Shown piece after piece: positions 6,226 to 11,308 of a stretch of 11,308 nucleotides of DNA (position 1 is its first letter; each line of letters begins with the position of its first letter). Source of the stretch: an uncultured Bacilli bacterium. GTDB lineage: Bacteria; Bacillota_I; Bacilli_A; RF39; UBA660. The DNA lies in assembly GCA_947587565.1 (NCBI GenBank), contig CANPYA010000036.1, forward strand, positions 1-11,308, given 5' to 3'. The translations under genes and the position numbers were made by a program. The notes below the pieces were generated by a model that was not told the origin of the DNA, searched no databases, and saw only the letters and a list, made by a program, of their open reading frames with translations.

Positions 6226-6254
6226 TTGACAGATAGTGGATAATTTGTTAAAAT
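6226..6254 (+). promoter_or_regulatory. SigA promoter of the two-TM acidic-tail protein gene
   Basis: A perfect -35 TTGACA (6226-6231) is followed after exactly 17 bp by TAAAAT (6249-6254), which has TG one base upstream (TGTTAAAAT, an extended -10). This is the strongest promoter in the window. It lies directly after the terminator, so the downstream gene is its own transcription unit. Confidence 0.85.
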
Positions 6255-6282
6255 AATAACCATTCAAAGAAAGGGGTAGATT

Positions 6283-6780
6283 ATGAATCAAAAAGATCGA
6301 AAATTAAAATGTTTAAAAGAAGAAAAAAGAAATGTTATTATTAATATTGCTTTATGTGGCGTAGTAGGTTTAGGAGTTCCACTTATAAATAATTTTACCA
6401 TGTCTTTTTCTATTGGAGCATCTAGAATAGTTTTTTTAATTAGTGCTTTAGTTGGTTTAATACAAGGTTATAGATTACCTACAATTAATCAGGATATATT
6501 TGATGCAACTTATGATTTAGATGACGAAAACGCTGAAGAACCAGAAGAATTAAAAATAATTAGAGATGAAATGCAAAGATTAGAAGAACAAGAAATGATA
6601 GAAGAGATTGTAGAAGAACAAAATTATGAAGTAGATGACATTGTTAATGAAGTAAAACAATTTGATTCTATAGATGACTTAAATGGATGGCGGACTTTTA
6701 TACCTACAACATATAATGATGAAAACATTTTATTAGAAGTCGAAACTAAAGGTCAAAGTAGGACTTTAAAAAGAAAATAA
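6283..6780 (+). CDS. Unidentified protein with two N-terminal membrane segments and acidic cytoplasmic tail
   Basis: I do not recognise a family for this 165-residue protein. After a very basic start (M-N-Q-K-D-R-K-L-K-C-L-K) come two hydrophobic segments at about residues 17-37 and 42-63, with a short loop. The remaining ~100 residues are soluble and strongly acidic. The stretch at about 80-120 is rich in Glu, Leu and Ile and probably helical or coiled coil. The basic N terminus and the tail are both expected on the cytoplasmic side. Start choice is firm: AAAGGGG (6270-6276) precedes ATG 6283. The gene has a near-consensus promoter and a terminator on each side, so it is monocistronic. The strong promoter suggests it is well expressed; the role is unknown. 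Confidence 0.8.
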   Translation: MNQKDRKLKCLKEEKRNVIINIALCGVVGLGVPLINNFTMSFSIGASRIVFLISALVGLIQGYRLPTINQDIFDATYDLDDENAEEPEELKIIRDEMQRLEEQEMIEEIVEEQNYEVDDIVNEVKQFDSIDDLNGWRTFIPTTYNDENILLEVETKGQSRTLKRK

Positions 6781-6807
6781 ATAGTGGTTAAATAAAAATC
6801 ACTATTT
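6779..6807. terminator. Bidirectional terminator between two convergent genes
   Basis: AAATAGTGGTT (6779-6789) pairs with AATCACTATTT (6797-6807) over 11 bp with one G-U pair and a 7-nt loop. TTTT, A, TTTT follow on the plus strand and TTTATTTT on the minus strand. It overlaps the plus-strand stop codon at 6778-6780 and touches the minus-strand stop at 6807-6809, so it should serve both genes. Confidence 0.8.
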
Positions 6808-8285
6808 TATTTTGGTATATCAATGGTTATTTTTTCTTTTATCTTTTTCATTTTATCTTCAATATCTTTTTTAATATTAATATCAAACTTAGGATGCTTT
6901 TCAATTAAATTTTTATAATAATTAACTTTATCTAAATCTCCTTTTTTATAATAAATAGTTAATAATTCTAAAAGAGAGCTGATTAAATTGCTAGATTTTT
7001 CAAAATAGAGAATGGCTTTATCTTCATCTTTTAAAGTATTACTTTCTAAGTCGCCATTTAAATAATAATATTTGGCTAAATTATAATATGCCCAAGGAGT
7101 AGTTTCTTTATAAGTACTAGTTAAGGCTTTTTCATAGTATAATAATGCTTCTTTGGTTTTACCGTGTTTTCTTTTAAATTCCCCAATTTTATTACAAGCA
7201 TAACTTTCATTTAAATTAGCACTTTTTAAATAATATTCGTATGCTTTATCTAAATCATTATTATCTTCATAATATTTTCCTAAATTATTAAAAGCATAGG
7301 CATAATTTTTGCTCGCTGCTTCTTCAAAATAACTAAGTGCTTTATTTAAATCTTTTTTAACCCCATAACCATTTTTATAACAAATTCCTAAAGCATTAAG
7401 GGCCGCCGTACTCCCTAAATCTTTCCCTTTTTGAAAATATTCTAAGGCTTTTTTATAATCGTTATTACCTATTTGATGATTAATAATCATATTACCAAGC
7501 ATAAAACAAGAAGTGGGATGGTTATGAACTTCTCCAATTTTAAAATATTCATAAGCTTTATCATATCTAGGAGTCCCCGTAAATTCACCACGATATTCCA
7601 TAATACCTAAATGATAAGCGGCATAAGGATTACCTAATGATGCCATATTAATTAATGAATGACTAAAACTAATACCTTCACTTAATTCAAGTAAAATAAA
7701 ATCTTGTAAATCATTAACGGAAATATCCGTATTTTGCAAAAGAGTCGCAATCGTATTTTTAACTCTTTCATCTTCATATAAAGGTTGTTTTTTCTCTAAT
7801 ATAGCATAAAATAACATTTCAATAAATAAAGCATAATAATTATTTTCCTTTAATAATTCTTTAAATCTATTTAAAGTTTCTTTGGTAACATAAAAATCAT
7901 TTTTACTAATATTATATAAATTATTAACAATGTTTTTTAAGTAAGTATTTTCATTAATTAATTTAATATTGGTAATATCATAAATAGTTCCTTCAACAAT
8001 AGTTAAAATATTATCTAAAATAGGAGTAAAAATATTTGGGTCATTTTGATATTTCTTTTTTAAATTAATCATTATTTGTTTATAGTCATTACCAATACTT
8101 CTTGAACCAATACAATAATTATTAACAGTTGATTCATTAATGTAATCTAAATTAAAGAGAGCACAAAAAACTTCACTTTGAATTGCCGAAGATTTATTCT
8201 TGCTTTCTTCTTTAATAATATTAATAATATTTCCAATAGCTAAATGACTATAATTATCATTTAATTTTATATACTTTCTTTTCAT
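6807..8285 (-). CDS. Sel1-like/TPR repeat protein
   Basis: This soluble 492-residue protein has no signal peptide or membrane segment. Residues ~215-465 hold about seven tandem Sel1/TPR-like helical pairs. Clear examples are A-A-Y-H-L-G-I-M-E-Y-R-G, A-A-L-N-A-L-G-I-C-Y-K-N-G-Y-G-V with D-L-N-K-A-L-S-Y-F-E-E-A-A, and A-F-N-N-L-G-K-Y-Y-E-D-N-N with D-K-A-Y-E-Y-Y. Such solenoids usually bind other proteins. The first ~210 residues are helical and unassigned; the segment near 53-70 (N-N-Y-C-I-G-S-R-S-I-G-N-D-Y-K) looks like a conserved module. The C terminus is lysine-rich. The start at 8285 lies only seven bases after a TATAAT and has no ribosome binding site, so the mRNA is probably leaderless. 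The gene diverges from the symporter. No partner is indicated. Confidence 0.85.
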   Translation of the reverse strand: MKRKYIKLNDNYSHLAIGNIINIIKEESKNKSSAIQSEVFCALFNLDYINESTVNNYCIGSRSIGNDYKQIMINLKKKYQNDPNIFTPILDNILTIVEGTIYDITNIKLINENTYLKNIVNNLYNISKNDFYVTKETLNRFKELLKENNYYALFIEMLFYAILEKKQPLYEDERVKNTIATLLQNTDISVNDLQDFILLELSEGISFSHSLINMASLGNPYAAYHLGIMEYRGEFTGTPRYDKAYEYFKIGEVHNHPTSCFMLGNMIINHQIGNNDYKKALEYFQKGKDLGSTAALNALGICYKNGYGVKKDLNKALSYFEEAASKNYAYAFNNLGKYYEDNNDLDKAYEYYLKSANLNESYACNKIGEFKRKHGKTKEALLYYEKALTSTYKETTPWAYYNLAKYYYLNGDLESNTLKDEDKAILYFEKSSNLISSLLELLTIYYKKGDLDKVNYYKNLIEKHPKFDINIKKDIEDKMKKIKEKITIDIPK

Positions 8286-8292
8286 ATTAAAT

Positions 8293-8321
8293 ATTATACC
8301 ATAAAGTGAATAATATGTGAG
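8293..8321 (-). promoter_or_regulatory. Extended -10 promoter giving a leaderless Sel1 mRNA
   Basis: On the minus strand CTCACA (8321-8316) and TATAAT (8298-8293) are 17 bp apart; the -10 lies in TATGGTATAAT, the same 11 bases as the lspA promoter. Transcription should begin zero to three bases before the ATG at 8285. No ribosome binding site is present. Confidence 0.75.
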
Positions 8322-8370
8322 TGAAAATTAAAAATAGTGAATAGTTATGTTTATGAATAATAAAAATATC

Positions 8371-8381
8371 TATAATATAAT
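8371..8381 (+). promoter_or_regulatory. Candidate -10 region of the symporter gene
   Basis: Two TATAAT hexamers overlap by one base (8371-8376 and 8376-8381). No good -35 element is visible at the right distance. Transcripts would have a 10-15 nt leader that keeps AGGAGG at 8389-8394. An activator may be needed, or this is a chance AT-rich match. Confidence 0.4.
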
Positions 8382-8398
8382 TTTTAGTAGGAGGAAGT

Positions 8399-9643
8399 AT
8401 GAAGAAAGTTTTTAAAAATTATCTAAGCACCATTGTGTTACTCGGAGCCATTATTATCGGCGCCATTGTGGGTCTTATTTTTAAGGAAGATGCCGCGGTG
8501 TTAAAACCTTTAGGAGATATTTTCTTAAATTTAATGTTTGTTGTTATTGTACCACTTATCTTTTTAACAATTACAACAGCCATTATTAAGATGAAGAGTC
8601 CGAAAAGATTAGGCAAAATTATGAGCCGAATTGCGATTGCTTTTGTCATTATGTCAGTAGTATCCGCATTAATCGGGGTCGTAGCTACTAAAATAAAATT
8701 AGTTGATGGCAGTGACACTAATAATATTTTAGAATTACTTGATGAAAGTACCGAAATTGATACGGAAGTAAATGTTTTAGAAAGAACAACTAGTTTATTA
8801 ACCGTAAGTGACTTTAATCAATTAATTAGTAAAGATAATATTATTGCCCTTTTAGTATTTGCGATTATCTTTGGTTTAGCTACTAGAATGAGTAAAGAAA
8901 AAGGAGAGGAAGTTGCCAAAATATTATATGGTCTTAATGATATTGTTTTAAATATTGTTAAAATCATTATGTATTATGCACCGATTGGTTTAGGTTGTTA
9001 CTTTGCCGCTTTAATTGGTACATATGGTCAAAGTATTGCGGTCGGCTTCTTGAAAACATTTATTATTTACACTGTAGTCTGTATTTTAGTCTATGTTGTT
9101 TTATATTCATTATATGCTTTAATTGCTGGTGGTAAAAAAGGTTTAAAATCTTATTGGTTACATATTTTAAATCCTACCGCAACTGCTTTAGCTACTTGTT
9201 CATCTGCTGCTTGTATTCCGGTAAATGTTCAAGCTGTAACGGATATGGGTGTTTCTAAAGATATTGCAAATGCGGTTGTGCCAATGGGAACCAGTTTTCA
9301 TAAAGATGGATCAGTTATCGGTAGTGTATTCAAAATAATGTTCTTAGTATATTTATTTAATACAAGTCCTAGTATTTGGACTGTTCTAGGAGTATCACTT
9401 GTTGCTACCTTGTTAATTACAGCGGTTCCAGTTGGTGGCGGAACAATTTCAGAAATGTTCATTTTAACATTAATGGGCTTCCCAGCCGCGGCTTTACCAA
9501 TATTAACAATTATTGCGACAGTTATTGATGCCCCAGCAACAGTCTTAAATGTTGTTGGTGATACTGCATCTTCAATGTTAGTAGGTCGCATGGTCGATGG
9601 TAAAAATTTCTTAGATAATAAAAAACACAAAGATGAAGAGTAA
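8399..9643 (+). CDS. Dicarboxylate/amino acid:cation symporter (DAACS, GltP/GltPh family)
   Basis: At 414 residues this is a full-length secondary transporter of the DAACS family, importing amino acids or dicarboxylates with Na+ or H+ across the plasma membrane. The hairpin-1 serine motif reads A-T-C-S-S-A-A-C-I-P-V (Ser268, Ser269). The TM7 motif, N-M-D-G-T in GltPh, reads H301-K-D-G-S305. TM8 holds D377-A-P-A-T-V-L-N384-V-V-G-D388, aligning with GltPh D394, N401 and D405. The Na+-site and amino-group aspartates are kept, but GltPh Arg397, which binds the substrate side-chain carboxylate, is Ala380. A neutral or otherwise different substrate is therefore likely; this is inference. The start at ATG 8399 has AGGAGG four bases upstream. 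The hydrophobic profile fits eight TM segments plus two hairpins. It is a single-gene unit ending in a terminator. Confidence 0.92.
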   Translation: MKKVFKNYLSTIVLLGAIIIGAIVGLIFKEDAAVLKPLGDIFLNLMFVVIVPLIFLTITTAIIKMKSPKRLGKIMSRIAIAFVIMSVVSALIGVVATKIKLVDGSDTNNILELLDESTEIDTEVNVLERTTSLLTVSDFNQLISKDNIIALLVFAIIFGLATRMSKEKGEEVAKILYGLNDIVLNIVKIIMYYAPIGLGCYFAALIGTYGQSIAVGFLKTFIIYTVVCILVYVVLYSLYALIAGGKKGLKSYWLHILNPTATALATCSSAACIPVNVQAVTDMGVSKDIANAVVPMGTSFHKDGSVIGSVFKIMFLVYLFNTSPSIWTVLGVSLVATLLITAVPVGGGTISEMFILTLMGFPAAALPILTIIATVIDAPATVLNVVGDTASSMLVGRMVDGKNFLDNKKHKDEE

Positions 9644-9661
9644 AAAGACTCTTCTTTTTTT
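9635..9661 (+). terminator. Intrinsic terminator overlapping the symporter stop codon
   Basis: GAAGAGT (9635-9641) and ACTCTTC (9648-9654) form a perfect 7-bp stem with a 6-nt loop, followed by seven T residues (9655-9661). The TAA stop at 9641-9643 lies in the stem and loop, so coding and termination sequence overlap. Confidence 0.85.
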
Positions 9662-9671
9662 ATTTAATATT

Positions 9672-9680
9672 TGATAAAAT
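9672..9680 (+). promoter_or_regulatory. Extended -10 promoter of the cysteine desulfurase gene
   Basis: TGATAAAAT is a TGn-TAAAAT extended -10 element. The -35 position falls in the T-rich terminator tail and is poor. The predicted start is near 9687, leaving about 17 nt with GGAAGTG (9692-9698) ahead of ATG 9704. Confidence 0.6.
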
Positions 9681-9703
9681 AAAGGCAGTTTGGAAGTGAT
9701 TAT

Positions 9704-10828
9704 ATGATTTATTTAGATTATAGTGCGACAACTCCAGTGAATAAAGAAGTTTTAGAAAGTTTTAATAAAGCTTCACTAGATTTTGTCGGTAATGCCAATT
9801 CTTTACATAAATTAGGTTTAAATGCGAGTAAATTAATTGAAAATGCGACGGAACAAATAAAAAAAATTTTAGATATTCCAGAAAAAGAAATAGTTTATAC
9901 GAGTAGTTCTAGTGAATCCAATAATTTAGCTATTAAAGGGGTAGCTTTAAAATATCAAAAAAGATGTAAACATATTATTACGACTAACTTTGAACATTCG
10001 TCAGTTTATGGAGCTTTAGATTATTTAAAGACTTTAGGTTTTGAAATATCTTATGTACCATGTGACGAGAGTGGTTTAATAAATATAGATGAATTAAAAA
10101 AATTAATTCGAGATGATACTATATTAGTAATAACTAATCATATTAATAGTGAACTAGGACTTATCCAACCTGTTGAAGAAATTGGCAAGTTTTTAAAGAA
10201 AGAAACTAATTGTTTTTACTTTGTTGATTTAACTCAAAGTGTTGGTAAATTAAAAATAAATTTAGATAATATTGATTTGGCTACTTTTTCGGCGCATAAA
10301 ATATATGGTTTAAAAGGGATAAGTGTCTTAATTAAAAATAAGAATGTAATGTTAGAGCCATTAATTCATGGGGGAAAATCCACAACAGAATACCGAAGTG
10401 GTACCCCAGCCCATCCTTTGATTGCTTCTATCTCTAAAGCCTTAAGACTTGCTTGTACTAACTTAGAAGAAAAATATCAATATGTAGAAGAGTTAAATAA
10501 TTATTTAAAAGAAAACTTAAAAAAATATCCAGATGTTTATATTAATAGTAATGAATATTGTATTCCATATGTTTTAAATATCAGTGTGGTAGGAATTAAA
10601 GCCGAAACTTTTATGCATGCTTTAGAAAGTTATGATGTTTATGTTTCAACGAAATCTGCTTGTAGTGATGAAGATGCCTTAAGTGAAAGTGTACTTGCAT
10701 TAACTCACGATAAAGAAAGAGCAAGATCAAGTATTAGAATCAGTTTATCTTATTTAACAACTAAAGAAGAATTAGATAAATTTTTAGATATTTTTAAGAA
10801 ATGTTATGAACAGTTAAAATTAAAATAA
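9704..10828 (+). CDS. Cysteine desulfurase (NifS/IscS-type, class V aminotransferase fold)
   Basis: This PLP enzyme takes sulfur from cysteine, giving alanine and a persulfide for Fe-S clusters or tRNA thiolation. At 374 residues it is near the usual 380-400. It opens with Y-L-D-Y-S-A-T-T-P, the family start motif. T-S-S-S-S-E-S-N-N-L-A-I-K-G (about 65-78) binds PLP phosphate. N-F-E-H-S-S-V supplies the ring-stacking His, and Lys199 in F-S-A-H-K-I-Y-G-L-K-G forms the Schiff base. R-S-G-T-P follows. Cys320 in S-T-K-S-A-C-S is the persulfide-forming residue on its loop, and R-x-S-I-R-I-S-L is near 345. In many Firmicutes the gene is next to thiI or mnmA; here neither is seen, so whether it serves Fe-S clusters or tRNA is open. 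ATG 9704 follows GGAAGTG. It has its own promoter; no clear terminator follows. Confidence 0.92.
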   Translation: MIYLDYSATTPVNKEVLESFNKASLDFVGNANSLHKLGLNASKLIENATEQIKKILDIPEKEIVYTSSSSESNNLAIKGVALKYQKRCKHIITTNFEHSSVYGALDYLKTLGFEISYVPCDESGLINIDELKKLIRDDTILVITNHINSELGLIQPVEEIGKFLKKETNCFYFVDLTQSVGKLKINLDNIDLATFSAHKIYGLKGISVLIKNKNVMLEPLIHGGKSTTEYRSGTPAHPLIASISKALRLACTNLEEKYQYVEELNNYLKENLKKYPDVYINSNEYCIPYVLNISVVGIKAETFMHALESYDVYVSTKSACSDEDALSESVLALTHDKERARSSIRISLSYLTTKEELDKFLDIFKKCYEQLKLK

Positions 10829-10864
10829 TTTAGGCTTTTTAACTTTTCAACATTTTTTCTTTCA

Positions 10865-10877
10865 CATAATTTATAAT
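10865..10877 (+). promoter_or_regulatory. Candidate promoter of the collagen-like gene (SigK-like or SigA -10)
   Basis: CATAATTTA (10865-10873) fits the SigK -10 consensus CATANNNTA completely, and TATAAT (10872-10877) is a perfect SigA -10 overlapping it. No clear -35 for either is found. The SigK reading gives a start near 10879, just preserving GGAGGG. The SigA reading gives a start near 10884 and would remove the ribosome binding site. SigK control would suit a spore-surface protein, but this rests on one short match in AT-rich DNA. Confidence 0.35.
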
Positions 10878-10888
10878 GGGAGGGAAAA

Positions 10889-11308
10889 ATGAATAACGTT
10901 GAAAGAGCACGATGCATCATTGAACAATTTAATAGAAATTATATACCTACTGGATGTTGTTGTGTAGCTCAAAATAATGTTGTTCCAGGAAATATGACAT
11001 TACAAATTGGTACAGTAACTACCGGAGCACCAGGAAGTGCAGCAGCGGCAAGTATTACTGGGACTGCTCCAAATTTCTTTTTAAATTTAACGATTCCACA
11101 AGGAATTACTGGCCCGACTGGCCCTCAAGGTGCAACTGGTCCGACTGGCCCAACTGGATTACAAGGAGAAACTGGTTTAACAGGACCTACAGGATTACAA
11201 GGTGAAATCGGTCCAACAGGTCCAACAGGTCCACAAGGCGAAACTGGCCCAACTGGTTCAACTGGATTACAAGGTGAAACCGGTTTAACAGGACCTACAG
11301 GCTTACAA
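10889..11308 (+). CDS. Collagen-like Gly-X-Thr repeat protein (spore-surface/BclA-like), 3'-truncated by window edge
   Basis: The frame runs from ATG 10889 to the window end, giving 140 visible residues. GGGAGGG (10878-10884) is a strong ribosome binding site. Residues 1-35 carry a triple cysteine (C23-C24-C25) in P-T-G-C-C-C-V-A. Residues 38-72 (I-G-T-V-T-T-G-A-P-G-S-A through L-N-L-T-I-P-Q-G) match the short beta-rich module that often precedes collagen stretches in Firmicute collagen-like proteins. From Gly72 every third residue is Gly, with triplets G-P-T, G-L-Q, G-E-T and G-L-T. Thr-rich triplets are typical of BclA-like exosporium filaments and are often glycosylated. There is no Sec signal peptide, as is usual for proteins assembled on spores in the mother cell. 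GC content is visibly higher than in neighbouring genes, driven by Gly and Pro codons. Spore location is inferred from type and from sigG in the window. Confidence 0.88.
   Translation, partial: MNNVERARCIIEQFNRNYIPTGCCCVAQNNVVPGNMTLQIGTVTTGAPGSAAAASITGTAPNFFLNLTIPQGITGPTGPQGATGPTGPTGLQGETGLTGPTGLQGEIGPTGPTGPQGETGPTGSTGLQGETGLTGPTGLQ
11153..11308 (+). repeat. 108-bp (12-triplet) super-repeat in the collagen-like gene
   Basis: The 48-nt block at 11153-11200 recurs at 11261-11308 with only three differences, an offset of 108 bp or 36 residues (12 Gly-X-Y triplets). It continues beyond the window. High DNA identity between units suggests the array can change length by recombination or slippage. 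Confidence 0.75.

Noticed and set aside
6109..6291. 60-codon minus-strand open frame spanning the end of the M23 gene
   Set aside because: It crosses a strong terminator and a near-perfect promoter and has no ribosome binding site.
8419..8718. 99-codon open frame on the minus strand inside the symporter gene
   Set aside because: It is fully antisense to a clear DAACS gene, lacks a convincing ribosome binding site, and reflects codon bias. The same applies to the minus-strand frame at 9298-9630.
9684..9691. GGCAGTTT before the desulfurase gene as a fourth copy of the 12-bp repeat
   Set aside because: Only eight bases match, it is a single copy, and a chance match in 11 kb is not unlikely.
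10812..10843. GTTAAAA/TTTTAAC pairing as a terminator of the desulfurase gene
   Set aside because: The stem is 7 bp, almost all A-T, with a long loop and no immediate T-run; too weak to call.
11101..11308. Short periodic repeats as a CRISPR array
   Set aside because: The periodicity is 9 bp multiples within an open Gly-X-Y reading frame; there are no unique spacers of constant length.

Overview
This window is from a very AT-rich, endospore-forming, low-GC Gram-positive bacterium. The best guess is a Bacilli or Erysipelotrichales-like lineage, many of which are uncultured gut bacteria; the lineage is an inference. The evidence is a full-length SigG-type forespore sigma factor, a YlmC/YmxH-family protein and a collagen-like protein of the spore-surface type. 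Several genes end in TGA (ylmC, lspA, the rhomboid gene, the M23 gene) and tryptophan is encoded by TGG. The code is therefore the standard bacterial one, not the Mycoplasma code, despite the composition.

Left edge (1-1269): the 3' part of a repetitive BspA-like (DUF285) surface protein. It ends in an intrinsic terminator. A 36-bp array of three 12-bp repeats follows.

Core sporulation block (about 1380-3837): sigG, ylmC, lspA and rluD, all on the plus strand. This is the order seen in Bacillus subtilis with the genes between ylmC and lspA missing. sigG has a SigG/SigF-like promoter candidate, and lspA-rluD has its own extended -10 promoter. rluD overlaps tail to tail with a small minus-strand membrane protein.

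Middle (4143-6807): the small membrane protein gene and a rhomboid protease gene diverge from overlapping promoters. The rhomboid gene is followed by an M23 peptidase with peptidoglycan-binding modules but no signal peptide; a hairpin covers the ribosome binding site of this gene. Next is an unidentified two-TM protein with an acidic tail, bracketed by two near-identical terminator hairpins.

Right part (6807-11308): a minus-strand Sel1/TPR repeat protein whose mRNA looks leaderless. Divergent from it is a DAACS-family amino acid symporter with unusual substrate-site residues. Then come a cysteine desulfurase and, running off the window, a collagen-like Gly-X-Thr repeat protein.

There is no CRISPR array, rRNA, tRNA, transposase or integrase. 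No gene-free stretch exceeds about 160 bp. I see no clear multi-gene novel defence or biosynthetic system. The most unusual items are the signal-less M23 lysin with its hairpin leader, the altered symporter binding site, the leaderless Sel1 gene and the two internally repetitive surface-protein genes.
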